Origin: Lathyrus oleraceus
Taxonomy: Eukaryota; Streptophyta; Magnoliopsida; Fabales; Fabaceae
Length of the DNA: 64,000 nucleotides
Reading direction: 5' to 3'
Assembly: GCF_024323335.1 (NCBI RefSeq)
Contig: NC_066581.1
Location: forward strand, 176,755,330-176,819,329
Position numbers and translations under genes: made by a program
The notes under the pieces: model-generated
What the model was told of the DNA's origin: nothing
Databases searched by the model: none
Seen by the model: only the letters and a program-made list of their open reading frames with translations
Shown: positions 1 to 11,566 of the stretch, piece after piece
Layout: every line of letters starts with the position of its first letter
Numbering within the stretch: the stretch's first letter is position 1

Positions 1-1223
1 AGAGAAAAGGTTCGGGCAAAAATTAGGGATAAAAGAGAAAACTGTACACCCGGCAAGTCGAAAACCCCCACAAGGGCGGCTTGGGCAAAAAAGGGTATCC
101 CGGTGGACTGAAAACCCGAAATGGCGGTCCAGGCAAAAGAGGGATTGAAACGAACAACTGCGTCCAGCATGATCGTCTGCACTTTGGTATGACACCTGGG
201 TAGTCTCCGGCAGAGATCGATCGGAAGCGTCTTGTTCAGAAGACAGAAGGGGCGGAGAGTCTTGAGGACATATGGGGTGTAACCGAGTTGGAACTCGATG
301 AGATCACGGTTTCACATTGCCATTAGGGTAGATTTTCCTTTTGTACGCAATTACCTCTTTTCAGGGATTGCCTCCTGTGTGCTGCTTTGTTACGAGCCAC
401 ACCTTTTTCAGTCAATAAAATGCGTATTCAGTCGAATAATTTTGTTTTTGTTTTCATGACCGCTTTGATTGCAAAAACATCCGTTTATTTTGATAAAGAA
501 TCTTTGCATTTTGAGACATGGAGATCCCTTCCGATGCATGCTTATAAGATTGAAAGCCTGAAATCTTATTTGGAAGGATGAGTGACCTAGGTGTTGAAAT
601 TTTGGCACGCCTGGGGCACGTTTTTATCTAACGATCTCTTTTGCAGGTACTGTTAGGTATTTTCACTCACTGGCAGGTTGTGATGTGGAGCCTTTTGGCA
701 AGAGATCCCCGCAGAGTCCGATCAGGGGCAAGGGATAGAAAAACGGTGAAAAGGCGGCGAAAGAATGGCGACGATCCTAGAGGGTAATCAAGAAGACTCT
801 TCAAAGTCTGAGGATTAGAGAGTTGGCCTGGATCTGAGGAGATCGATTGTCTCAAAGTAGAGAAAGGTCGAGAATACAAGGTGATGAGTCAGAAGAGACC
901 GCATGAGTCCGGGAGCTTTCAAAAGTGAAAAGCCGACACTGTGGCTGGATAGTGAGCACCAGTGTTCGACGATTCGACGGGCGTTCCGTGTCAAATAAGC
1001 CGTATCTCCCCAGCGGGTTAGGGAGTGTTATCTCCCTAGCGGATTCGAGAGCGGTGTTTCCCCGACAACCGGGCCCGAGATTGGTTATTTTCCCCAGTAG
1101 AGTTGAGTTTACGGTCCCCCCAACCAGGTCTGGAGTGTTGTAATCTCCAGCAGGGTTGGTCTTTTCCCCTAGCCGGGTCGAGAGAGTTTGCTCCTCAGCA
1201 GCCGAGCCTGAGTATGGTTTCCC
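1..1223 (+). other. 3' UTR fragment of an F-type Ogre (left copy)
   Basis: Non-coding. It opens inside the hairpin ladder that follows Ogre integrase genes (about 1-140). It continues with short CCCCAGCAG-like motifs and ends in the bases TTCCC next to the LTR at 1224. No polypurine tract precedes the LTR, so that LTR is a 5' LTR of an inserted element and not the 3' LTR of this one. Short open frames here are not supported as genes. Confidence 0.75.
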
Positions 1224-2230
1224 TGTAGCACCTCAAATTTGCACCTCCCATTTTGTATATACATTTTCATTTTAGGTCATTAACATTTGCATTGTTCATT
1301 GCATAATCCATCAAGTCATCAGGCAAGACTGGTCAAGAGATTCAGTTGTGCAAAGCAACAAGTGCATTTTTCATGAGATCACAGCCTTAGGGTTGGCACA
1401 ATGAGTTCATGAGACCCAAGGATCATTTTGAAGAGATTTGGCCAAGAGTTGAAGGCTCAGAGCTCATCAGTCCATGTGCAAAATCATCTGAAACCCTAAA
1501 AAGTCAACAGAAGTCAACTGTCAGTTTAACTGTGGATTTGGAGGTGGAAGATGGTTAGAGATGCCTCATTCATGTGCAAACAAGTCTCATTTGACATTTC
1601 AAACATCAACATTGAAGAATTTGAGGTCAGATCAAAACTTTCCCAAAATAGCAGGTGACCTGTAATTTGAACTTTCGAAAAATGGCAAGGTTTTGGACCA
1701 ACTTCAACTCAAGATTACATCATCAAGAAAGCTTCAAATGAAATTTTGTCCAACATGAAAGTTGAAGATCTTCCTCTCACATTTCCATAAAGTCCAAGAT
1801 CATGGATTTCTCATGTGTGGTTAAGGAGATATAGTTCAATCATGGCAAAGTATGGTTTGAACTTCAAATGAGCATAACTTCTCAACCAAAACTCCAAATT
1901 GGATGGCTCTTTTTGCATTCTTCTCATTTTGACCTCTAGTTTCCAAATCATGCATTGCATTGCACAAATTATCATCACATGAGCATTTGATATTTCATTT
2001 GATTTTTGGAGGAAAAATATGAAATTCAAAATTGGTGCATGGTTTGATCTTTTTCTCACCACCATTGGCTCCAAAATTGCATTTTAAGTGGATTTGAATC
2101 AGATTTTCGTGCACTATTCACATGCATCCCATGCACAAGGGTGAAAATACCAATTTACACTTACACTCCATTTTGCTAATTACACTTACCAAATGGCTTA
2201 AGCATGATTAAAAGAGTGATTAGGGGGAGG

Positions 2231-2240
2231 TATAAAAGGC
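2231..2240 (+). promoter_or_regulatory. TATA box of LTR1
   Basis: TATAAAAGGC, about 1.0 kb into the LTR. The same sequence lies at the same place in the two sister LTRs, and equivalent TATAAAT boxes occur in the more distant Ogre LTRs. Transcription would start near 2265, leaving a long R-U5 of roughly 3.7 kb. Confidence 0.65.
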
Positions 2241-5200
2241 AAACCCTAACTGTTTCAGCATTAACAACATTCATAATTTCAGATCTAGAAAATTTTTCAC
2301 AAATTCTCTCTCAAAATTTTCTCTCAATTTCTTCAAACAAATCACATTCCATTGCTTGATTCATCATCTGGAAGCATCCTTGAGCAAGTTTGGAAGAGAA
2401 TTCACATGAAATCGTGCCTGTTTGAAGCATATGCAAGTTTGAACTCATCCATGGTGAATCCAAATTCTGGTGGAATCAAGTGCAATTGAACTTCAAGCTT
2501 TCATCCAATCAACTCTACAAGCTGCATAGAAGAAGTTTGAAGCCATTACAAAGCCTGAATCCCTCCAATTCCAGATCTGGTCTTCAAGAGGTCATGAATC
2601 GCATCTCATAATTTTGATTTTTCTTGCTATAATGTTGTAGATCTAAGTACACTGATGATGCTGAGCTTCGAATCATAAAAATCCATGCACTATTGAGTGA
2701 ACTAGGTTGATTTAAAGTTGTGTGTGAATGTTCATGTGCTCGATTCTCTCTTAATATGTGGAATTAGGTTTAGTTGTTTATGGATTTGTGATGTATGTTG
2801 AAGGATCTTCACATTGATGTGTTTAATTTCAAATTCTGGAAATATTGTTCTTGATGTTCTTGAGAAATCCACTGTTTATGCATGGCGTGTGATGAAGAAG
2901 ATGACTTTCAGCTTAGGCCACGATTTTAGATCCTTAGAGAACAAAAATCTGTTGCTGCATGTGTTTGCTAGGGCACGCGTTTTGATTGGTACACATAATT
3001 GTTAGCATGGCGTTTTAATTGACTTAGATGCATTTGACTTTGCCACGCCACAGTTGACCTAGCCACGTTGGATTAATGAAACGCTGAGTTTCATTGTGGC
3101 GCGCTGGCATTTTAAATTGTGACATGCTTCAATTCCTGGCCATTCCACCTTTTCAAATGTTTCATGATTTTCTCACTTTCCCTCCTATAGCATGCCATGG
3201 CTTCACATGCATTTTTTAATTTTTTCGTCATCTTTAAAAATTCATATATAATTGAAAAATCATCAAAAAATTATGAGATTTTTTGCATTGTGTTGCATTT
3301 TCTGTCTATTATTTTTTGATCATTTTTCCATAAATTGTGCATGGCTGATTAATTTTTGGTCCTAGGATACTTGAACATATATGCATTCTTGATCTTGCTT
3401 TGCCATATCATTTGTGAAATGCTGGCTTTTGATCCAATGAGTTTGAAATTTTGCATGCTATAACTAGACTCATTGCTTGACTTTTTGGTGTTGATTTGGT
3501 ATTTTTATCAATCACCATTGCTGTTTTATGATCATGCTAAGTTAGGTGTGACAATTTGTGTCACACCTTGTGATGTTCAACTTGAATGATGTGTTTGCCT
3601 TGCCAAATGATCTCCAATTGCCTTGATTTTTTGTATGATGCATGCTATGGGTGTTGTGATTTCTCATGATTTTTGTTGGATTTTTTGGGATCATGTCTGA
3701 CTTAATTGAGATTTTTCATTCTGGTTGGTCACATTTGAGCCTTACAATTGCCTTGAACTTCATTTGATCATGAAATGCTTGTTCTTTATCCTATGAATGT
3801 GAAATTTTGCACACTATTTCTAGACATGTTGAGTCTTGTTTTGGCTTTGGTTTGAGGTTTTTACCATGATCCATTTTTGTTTTATGCCTATGCTAATGTG
3901 GTGTGAGAATTGGTGTCACACATGTGCTTGTTGTGTTTGTCTTTACTTATGCTATGTGATTACCATGCCTAATGATGTCCAATGTCTCTAATTTTTTGTG
4001 TTATGATCATGTTGTATGTCCTGTTGACTCATGAATTTTGCCAAGATTATTTGAATCATTTTTGATTTAATGTGCATTTGTTTCTTCTGGTGTCACAATG
4101 TGATCACAATTTGCATACCTTGCCATGTTTAATTCATGAAATGGATTTGGTTAATGATATTGATATGAGACCTTTTGGATTGTGTCAAGATGTGTTTGAA
4201 GTTGATTCATGTTAAGTTTCATGTTCTGTTTTGACCTTTTGACCTACTTTTGACCCTAGGCCTTGACCTAGTGGTTTGTGACTCACATTTGAGCTTTGAT
4301 TTCAGGTTTACACATCCAAGTCCATAATTGATGATGCTTCTTCACTTGAGCATTGATGTTTACTCTTGATTACTAACACTTGTGTGTTTTGTAGGTTGAT
4401 GTTAGCTCATTTGAGTTTGAGCTTGACTTGCACACTGTTGCGTTGCTTGTCTGTCTGATTGTGTACCATTGCCTGATGACTGTTGTCTGTTTGATTGTTT
4501 GACTTGGAAACTGATTGGTTTAGATTTTTTCAGGTACCTAAGTTGCTTTGAGTTCTTTTGAACTTGCTTTTGCTTGGTTGCTTAACCACTTAGAAATAAT
4601 ATCTCTTCTTCATGTAGTCTGGAAGACCTACTTTTATTGGTAGGCACCTGTCTGAAGTCCTCCTTAAGAGGCAATGCTTGTGATTGTTTACTTTTTGTGC
4701 CAAGCAGGAAAAGTCCTTTGATAAGGCAATTGGAAGATAAAAGAGATGTGTAGTCCATCTCCTACTATTCAGTGTGTCATCCACTTTGCTCACACCATGT
4801 GTTGATGCATTGTGGATAATAGTCCAAGATCTTTGTTGTGTCAGTCATATGTGGAGAAGAGTTCCTACTTCCTGAACTCCCACACTTTCATTTGTCTGAA
4901 GCTCTCCCATGCCAGGGATAAGAGCTGTGAAGTCTTATCTTCACTTCCCATTTCATCTGCTTCACCCTAACTCTCAATGTTAGGGTTAAGAGCTAACATC
5001 ACCCTGCTACAGTGGCTTGTTTGTCGAGGTTGACATGACCCCTTGACTAAAGCCTAGCCTTGTTTGAGCCCCTCTATTTGTATATAGCGTGTGTGCTTGC
5101 TTTTTGTGCTTATATGACTTTGTCTGTGCTGTTTAGGCTAGCTTGCTTCCTGTGCAAGTTAGGATAGAAACCTCAACATAGGGATCGTATGCATGACAAC

Positions 5201-5286
5201 TTCTAGGCTCGAGTCGTAGTCTCGCTAGTAATTTGTGTCTCCCTTTGTATCTGGTTAGGCTAGTCCTTTTTCCCTGTGTAGGGGAA

Positions 5287-5720
5287 CTACGTCGCCCTGA
5301 TCCTCATACTAGATGAGGTACGTAGGCAGGAGATGAGCTGATCTCTCCGGGTGCCCTTTTTCTTTTTCACCCTTTGTGTGTGTTTGGAGTCTGACGTAAG
5401 TCCAGCGATTGGCAGTTGGTTTCCTGTGTGTGTTTGTTGGTTCGGAGTCTGATGTAAGTCCAGCGATTGGCATTCGGTTTCCATGTTTGCCTATTTGTGT
5501 GGAGTCTGACGTAAGTCCAGCGATTGGCAGTCGGTTTCCTGTGTGGATTTGTTTGGCGTGCGTTAGCCGAGCTACGAGTACTCTGATTCTTCTCCAGTCA
5601 GAGAAGATACGTATGCATAGGATGCGACATCCTAGCGAGCACGTTTCCCCCTGTCCCGAACTACGTCGACTCTGATGTCTGTGCCTGACAGACTACGTAG
5701 GCCCAGGATGCGATATCCTG
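5287..5720 (+). other. Three repeated two-hairpin RNA modules in LTR1
   Basis: Modules lie at 5287-5348, 5572-5633 and 5661-5720. Each has an outer stem (CTACG with CGTAG), the spacer CTCTGAT or a variant, and an inner stem that differs from module to module yet stays self-complementary: CCTCAT/ATGAGG, TCTTCTC/GAGAAGA and GTCTGT/ACAGAC. A second hairpin follows. In modules 2 and 3 it is AGGAT-loop-ATCCT with loop GCGAC or GCGAT. They lie in the transcribed part of the LTR, 300-740 bp before its end. The function is unknown to me. Confidence 0.7.
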
Positions 5721-6026
5721 CCGAGTTAGTTTCTTTTGTCGTTCCCGTGTCTCCTTCCAGCCTGTGTGTGCAGTTTGTGATCATTTTTTTTAGCAACCTT
5801 TATCCTTTCTTATGAGCGTGGATCCCGTCGAGTACGACGGATGCGTAGGGGTGCTAATACCTTCCCTTCGCATAACCGACTTCCGATCCTATCTCTCTTT
5901 GTTCGCGAGGCCATGTCTTTTCCAGGTTTACTTCGAGCGTTTCCTTTCCCTCTTTTGGGATAAATAACGCACGGTGGCGGCTCTATTGTTTCGTTTTCCC
6001 GCGGGTTTTTCGCGTAATGCGACAGC

Positions 6027-6045
6027 TGGCGACTCTGCTGGGGAC
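6027..6045 (+). other. Primer binding site (tRNA-Arg type)
   Basis: TGGCGACTCTGCTGGGGAC starts 2 bp after the LTR end. TGG pairs with the CCA end of a tRNA. This sequence is the known Ogre primer site, assigned to tRNA-Arg in that family. The same site is at 25405-25423. Confidence 0.85.
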
Positions 6046-6825
6046 ATAGAGAAGTTGACCTCTTGCTGGTCCATCTTCCCTAAGCGAGTCTCTCCTAGCG
6101 CTCTCTAGGATAGGGTTTGGTTGCTTTTGCTGTTTCATTTATTGCATTCATTTATTTATTATTTGCATTTATGTTTGCATTTATGTTTGCATTCATCATT
6201 TATTCATCTGGCTGTGCTGTGTTGTCTCTCTGTTGGGGTGGGAGTTACAAGAGGTAAAAGGCCCAATACCCAGACTATGAGTGAAATCTAGGACACCTAG
6301 GAATAGAGTGATTCATGGGAAGCGGGTGGTATTGCGCCACTTAGCGGAACATTGATATCACGAGCAGTTCAGACTCTGATGGGGTATTATCGTTACATAC
6401 TTCGGGTGTGTATATGATGATATTCTATGAAAGGGTTATTTATGTTGCGTTTCTCTCGACTTTACCTTGGCCTAGATGACACCCGTGAGGGGGGAGGGAA
6501 TGATCATTATTACAGGTACAGTTGGTGACTTGTTGGTGACTTGTTGGTGATTTGTGATCCTGTTGGTGACTTGGTTCTTCAGATAAGGGTCTCAGATGAC
6601 TTTGGGTCTCAGATGATTTTATGGTTCCGAGTTCAAGCCGATGTTTTGATCCTGTGCTCCGAGATACACAGCCAGCCAGTCTTGTCTGCATCATTTGCAT
6701 CATAGCATGTTTATTTTCAAAAAAATAATGCAAAAAAAGATTGAAAAAAGAAAAGAAAAAGAAAAGCTAATCTCCTCATGCATATCATTTCTCAGGTTCA
6801 TTCAGGAGTCTATTCATTGTAAGAG
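6046..6825 (+). other. Untranslated leader between PBS and ORF1 (left copy)
   Basis: About 780 bp without a convincing gene. It holds low-complexity repeats of ATTTGCATTTATG type near 6130-6190, three or four copies of GGTGACTTGTT near 6529-6570, and an A-rich stretch at 6718-6770. Possible splice signals are GAGGTAAAAG near 6249 and TTTCTCAGGTT near 6788, but nothing here proves their use. Confidence 0.6.
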
Positions 6826-8456
6826 ATGGCAACTATTCCAGAGGTCAAGCGAAAGACTTGCTCCTACAGTTTTCACCGTGAGCCTTTGACGTCTCTGATA
6901 GAGTTGAGCAACTTGGTAACCAGTGGTAATCAGAAGGGGTTCGTTGATCAGTATGGGGATTTGTTGACACTATTGAAGATGGTGGTAGATCCAATGCCGT
7001 TGCAGACTCTTCTACAGTTCTACGACCCAGAGCTTTGTTGTTTCACTTTCCAGAACTATCAGTTAGCGCCCACTCTTGAGGAGTACTCTATTCTGCTGAA
7101 TGTCCCGATCCGTTATCAGGTTCCTTTCTTGGATGTGCCTAAGGAGGTTGATTTCAGAGTTGTTGCTAGAGTTCTTCATCTGAGTATCAAGGAAGTCAGT
7201 GATAATTGGAAGTCCAGTGGGGATGTTGTGGGCTTGCCTTTGAAGTTCCTGTTGAGGATTGCTAGAGAAGAAGCAAAGAAGGGAAAATGGGAAGCTTTTC
7301 ATGCTCAGATGGCTATTATGATCTATGGGATTGTCTTATTCCCGAGTATGCCCAATTTTGTGGACTTTGCTGCAGTTAGTATATTCCTTGGAGGAAACCC
7401 GGTTCCTACTCTGTTAGCTGACACTTACTATGCTATTCACAGTAGGCATGATAAGGGTGGAGCTATCAGATGCTGTCTCCCACTTTTGCTCAGATGGTTC
7501 TTGTCTCTCCTGCCAGTCAGTGGACCTTTTGTGGATGCTTAGAGCACTCATAAGTGGACTCAGAGGGTTATGTCTCTTACATCTTATGATATCAGGTGGC
7601 AATCTTACCGGATGGATGTGCGCAATGTCATCATGAGTTGTGGAGAGTTTCGGAATGTGCCACTCATAGGGACTAAGGGTTGCATTAATTACAATCCGGT
7701 TCTTTCTCTTCGCCAGTTGGGGTTTGTGATGAGTGGAAGACCACTTGAGGCTGAGATAGCTGAAAATGTGTTTTTGAGAAGCGAAGTGACCCTGCTAGAT
7801 TGGAGCAGATAGGAAGAGCTTGGAAGACCATTTGTGTCAAGGATGGATCTGTTCTAGGGAAGAAGTTTGCCATTGCTATGACTGACTACACTGATTGGGT
7901 CAAAAAGAGAGTGGAGACTTTGCTACTGTCCTATGATAGGATGAAGCCTTTGCAAGAGCAACCACCTTTGATCCTTGCGGAGAGTGTACCTGCTGAGCAG
8001 TATAAGCAAGCCTTGATGGAGAATCGCCGGTTGAAAGAGAAGGAGCAAGATACCCAGATGGAGCTCTACAAAGCCAAAGCTGACAAGTTGAACTTGGCTC
8101 ATCAACTCAGAGATATGCGGGGTGAAGACGTTGCCAGATTGAAGAGCAAGAAGAGATCCTATGAGGAGATGGAGATGTTGTTGAATGCAGAACACCGGGA
8201 ATGCTTGAGGTTGCAGAGAGCTGAGGCCAGTTATCAGAAGAAGATAAGAGACCTGGAGAAGCAACTCAGAGATAAAGACATCCAGTTGAAGAAGGAAGTA
8301 GACTTGAGACGTACATCAGAGAGCCAACTTGGAGGAGAAGTTGTGGAGCTCAGAAGACAACTGAAGGAGAAGCTCACTCCCTTGCCAGAATGTTCAGAGT
8401 GTGACCTGTTGATAGACCAATGTCACTACTTGAAGACTCTCATTCCTGGAAGCTAG
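6826..8456 (+). pseudogene. Ogre ORF1 (left copy), interrupted
   Basis: This is the extra ORF that sits 5' of gag in Ogre elements; its function is not established. The ATG at 6826 opens a 238-codon frame that resembles the plant mobile domain (aminotransferase-like) fold by general character. An in-frame TAG at 7540 interrupts it, and the same frame stays open on the other side. A 1-base deletion near 7770 (GTGTTTTTG against GTGTATTTTG in the right copy) shifts the frame. The C-terminal part (7800-8456) is rich in K, E, R and L with heptad spacing, a likely long coiled coil, and ends with a C-x2-C cluster. The end at 8456 is itself a CAG to TAG change; the right copy reads four codons further. 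Confidence 0.8.
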
Positions 8457-8797
8457 TTGTCTTAGCTTGTATCTCTGTTGTGTATGTTGAGAATCACCTC
8501 CAGGCTTGTTGGATGGGATTCATTGTTGTACTTCGATTATTTGGATCTTTGTTGATTTTGTTGTATGATCTTGTTGCTCTTATCTATGGATGAGGTTGTT
8601 GGTGTTTCACCTTTGGGCTCTTTATCTTGTGTTGCTTCCTTGTTGTGTATTGCAGGTTGCCATCTTTTGAAGATGAATCGGGCTCTTGAATGCCTGAGAA
8701 ATGGAGATATCATGTGCATCATACGCATCATAAGCATCATACACATATCATTTTGCATTACAGGTGTTCTTGTTCGTGACTTCTCACTCTGGTTCCT
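8457..8797 (+). other. Spacer between ORF1 and gag (left copy)
   Basis: About 340 bp of T/G-rich non-coding sequence. CAG acceptor-like sites occur near 8655 and 8763, just before gag. A spliced route to gag is possible but not shown. Small frames here on both strands have no family support. Confidence 0.5.
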
Positions 8798-10789
8798 GTG
8801 TCAGGCAGGATAGGTGATCAACGACTGCACCGCTACTCAACTAGATTGAATCGACAGAGGAATATGGACCAAGTTCAAGCAGAGTTGGCTGAGATGAGGG
8901 CTAACATGGCCCAATTCATGACAATGATGCAAGGGGTCATTCAAGGGCAAGAGGAGCTGCGTGCCTTAGCCCAGAGACAGGAAGCCGTGATTCGGCCGTC
9001 CAACCGTGCTTCACCAGTGGGTGTCCCGGTTCATGAGAATGTTGTTGTTGCTGCTGCTCCCGTCAATGACTATGCCGTGGGTGATGAATTGAGGGGTATC
9101 AGAATCAACGGACAACCTCTTGCTGCAGAGCCTGTTAATGCTAGAGCTACCCGGGCTCCGATTCGCCATCCTGCTCCGCTGGTTGACAGGCAGGAGGATA
9201 TGTTCACTCTGCTCAGTGAAGACGATGATGTAGTGAGAGTTGAAGAAAGGGATCGGAAAGTTGATGCCCTTGCTGAGAAAATCAGAGCTATGGAATGTCA
9301 GAACTCCCTGGGTTTTGATGTGACCAATATGGGGTTGGTAGAAGGATTGAGAATTCCCTACAAATTCAAAGCGCCCTCATTTGACAATTACAACGGTACT
9401 TCTTGTCCTCACACCCATGTGCAGGCGTACTACAGGAAGATCTCTGCTTATACAGACGATGAGAAAATCTGGATGTACTTTTTCCAGAATAGCTTGTCTG
9501 GGGCTTCCTTGGATTGGTACATGGAGCTTAAGAGAGATTCTATCCGCTGTTGGAGGGATCTGGGTGAGGCCTTCTTGAGGCAATATAAACATAATATGGA
9601 CATGGCGCCGAGCCGAACTCAGTTGCAGAGTCTTTGTCAGAAGTCCAGAGAAAGCTTCAAGGAGTACGCCTGGAGGTGGCGTGAGTTGGCTGCGAGAGTA
9701 CAACCCCCTATGCTGGAGAGGGAATTGACCGATATAATCATCGGTACTTTACAAGGAGTATTCATGGACCGGATGGGAAGTTGCCCATTCGGTAGTTTCT
9801 CAGACGTTGTGATTTGTGGGGAAAGGACAGAGAGCCTGATCAAAGCTGGGAAAATTCAGGATGTGAGTTCCTCATCTTCCAAGAAACCGTTTGCCGGGGA
9901 ACCTCGCCGGAGAGAGGGTGAAACCAATGCTGTGCAACACAGGAGAAATGCAAACAGAAATCAGTATCGCCAGGTTGCTGCTGTAACAATTCCGGCACCT
10001 CAACCTCGTCAACAACAGCAACAACAGAGAGTTCAACAACCACCACCACCACAACAACAACAACAGCAACGTCCGTATCAGCCTAGACAGAGGTTGCCTG
10101 ATCGATGTTTCGATCCGTTACCGATGACCTATGCTGAGTTGTTGCCTGAACTGCTCAGATTGGGGTTCATGGAGTTGCGTACCATGGCACCGTTGACAAA
10201 GATACCACCTGGGTATGATGCCAACGTGCGTTGTGATTTCCATTCTGGTGCACCGGGGAACCACATTGAGAATTGTCGGGCTTTTCATCATAAGGTCCAG
10301 GACCTAATTGGCGCTAAGACTATCAATTTTGCTTCTGTGCCGAATGTTGTGAACAACCCTATGCCTCCGCATGGTGCACATAGGGTAAACAATTTGGAAG
10401 ACGGTGAAGCTGAAGACTTGTTGGTCAGTGTGGAAGATGTTCAGACTCCGCTGTCAGTTGTGAAAGACCGTCTGTTGAAAGGGGGAGTGTTCCCAGGTTG
10501 TGATTAGGGCTGTGTAGACTGCGCAGAGTCAGGGAATGGTTGCATACAGTTGAGGGCTGGTATTCAGAATCTGATTAACAAGGGTCGTTTGCAGTTCAGT
10601 CGGGCTGTTAGAGATCGTGGAGTGGTGTCAACCGTCACCATTTACTTCAAACCGTCCGAGGGACGTGGCCGAAGGACTGTTAGTGCGCCTACAACTATTG
10701 GTACTCTTGTTACCATTTCTGCTCCTGTGACCGTTGGTAGGGCTGTGGATAGTAGGGCCGTGCCGTGGAAATATGACAACGCTTGCCGC
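8798..10789 (+). pseudogene. gag: Ogre gag and start of the gag-pro linker, truncated by a fusion (left copy)
   Basis: Gag packages element RNA. The frame is open from 8798 (a GTG after an upstream stop); the first in-frame ATG is near 8863, a more likely start. In order it has an N-terminal helical region with heptads, the gag domain (about residues 190-340), a glutamine-rich tract encoded by CAA/CAG repeats (10010-10068), and a zinc-knuckle-like C-x2-H-x6-H-x3-C near 10231-10275. A TAG at 10505 stands where the right copy has CAG. The frame then continues past the junction at 10789/10790 into integrase of another element. No protease is present in this copy. Confidence 0.85.
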
Positions 10790-10792
10790 CCT
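10786..10792 (+). other. Recombination junction: B gag-pro linker joined to E integrase
   Basis: Up to 10789 the sequence equals 30160-30174 of B; from 10790 it is integrase. The shared CCGC is what an integrase gene would have before CCTAAGATGAAC, since the family motif there is Y-R-P-K-M-N-G and the R codon is CGC. So about 3-4 bases of microhomology are likely. The LTR left of the junction is of the 4.8-kb type and the LTR to its right is a 2.0-kb type, which excludes a simple deletion inside one element. Confidence 0.8.
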
Positions 10793-11362
10793 AAGATGAA
10801 CGGCGCTGTTGAGGCGGCAAATAAGAACATAAAGAAGATTGTGCAGAAGATGGTCATCACGTACATAGATTGGCATGAGATGCTACCCTTCGCCTTACAT
10901 GGGTACCGTACTTCAGTACGTACGTCGATTGGGGCAACCCCTTACTCCCTGGTGTATGGTATGGAAGCAGTCCTACCTGTTGAAGTGGAGATTCCTTCTC
11001 TAAGAGTCCTGTTGGATGTCAAGTTAGACGAAGCTGAATGGATTCGAACAAGGTTCAACGAGTTAAGTCTTATCGAAGAGAAGCGAATGACAGCTATCTG
11101 TCATGGGCAGCTGTATCAAAGTCGGATGAAGAGGTCCTTTGATTGGAAGGTGCATCCTCGGTGTTTCCAGGTCGGAGATTTAGTGTTGAAAAGGATCCTT
11201 CCTCCTCAGACAGATCACAGGGGCAAGTGGAATCCTAACTATGATGGACCGTATATTGTCACCAAGGTTTTTGATGGTGGGGCCTTAATGCTTTCAACGG
11301 TGGACGGCGAAAACTTCACTTCCTTTGTGAACTCAGACGCAGTTAAAAAATACTTCGCATAA
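10790..11362 (+). pseudogene. int: Integrase C-terminal part of element E
   Basis: It codes for the end of an Ogre-type integrase: the segment around the third catalytic acid (VEAANKN), the conserved HGYRTSVRTS stretch and the C-terminal region with GKWNPNYDGPYIV, ending at TAA 11360-11362. The zinc-binding domain and the first two catalytic aspartates are absent, so it cannot act as an integrase. It is in frame with the upstream gag. It is only moderately similar to the integrase of B, which fits a different element. Confidence 0.85.
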
Positions 11363-11368
11363 AACAGA

Positions 11369-11566
11369 CCCGCTGGACAATAAAAAGAGTAGTCCAGGCA
11401 AAAATGGGCATCCCGACGAACCAAGAAAATGAAAAGGTTCGGGCAAAAATTAGGGATTAAAAATAAAAAGATTGTACACCCGGTAAGTTGAAAACCTGAA
11501 AAGGCAACTTAGGCAAAAAGGGGTATCCCGGTGGATTGAAAACCCGAAAGGGCGATCCAGGCAAAA
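11369..11566 (+). other. Hairpin ladder after the integrase stop (element E)
   Basis: Four successive hairpins, each shaped CCCG-stem-A-rich loop-stem-GGCAAAA. Stems are CTGGAC/GTCCAG (11373/11392), CGAACC/GGTTCG (11417/11436), TAAGTTG/CAACTTA (11484/11505) and TGGATTG/CGATCCA (11532/11553). The same ladder follows integrase in B, F and D with base changes on both arms. Confidence 0.7.

Larger units (their letters stand above)
1224..6024 (+). repeat. Ogre 5' LTR (LTR1, left copy of B)
   Basis: It starts TGTAGCACCTC and ends GCGACA, 4801 bp, and is followed after 2 bp by a primer binding site. It aligns along its length with the LTRs at 20602-25402 and 38507-43311. It carries a TATA box at 2231, a perfect hairpin at 3544-3568, three roughly 63-bp repeats around 5386-5560 and three two-hairpin modules between 5287 and 5720. 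It has no 3' partner in the window because the internal region is cut at 10789. Confidence 0.9.
1..10789 (+). repeat. Left copy of a long direct repeat (end of a tandem duplication unit)
   Basis: This stretch matches 19236-30174 in the same orientation: F-type 3' UTR, 5' LTR of B, primer site, ORF1 and gag. By eye the copies differ by about 1.5-2.5% in substitutions, plus small indels. One is a block of about 143 bp present near 20370-20512 and missing here near 1130. Similarity stops abruptly at 10789 (partner 30174), where the sequence switches to integrase of another element. The matching left edge lies outside the window. I infer the end of the left unit of a tandem duplication. Confidence 0.85.

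Noticed and set aside
387..581. Small conserved frame (64 codons, also at 19622) as a gene
   Set aside because: It lies in the F-type 3' UTR, is repeated only because of the duplication, and has no domain or coding signal.
1811..2074. 87-codon minus-strand frame conserved in three LTRs
   Set aside because: It is present because the LTRs are copies of each other; it is AT-rich, lies over the promoter-proximal LTR, and has no known family.
5409..5675. Repeat-containing frame in the LTR (VGSESDVSPAIG-like) as a protein gene
   Set aside because: It is produced by the 60-bp DNA repeats and overlaps the structured modules; no start context or homologue recognised.
1224..6024. LTR1 as a solo LTR or an independent insertion with its own target duplication
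   Set aside because: It is followed by PBS, ORF1 and gag and has the same left flank as LTR2; duplication explains both.
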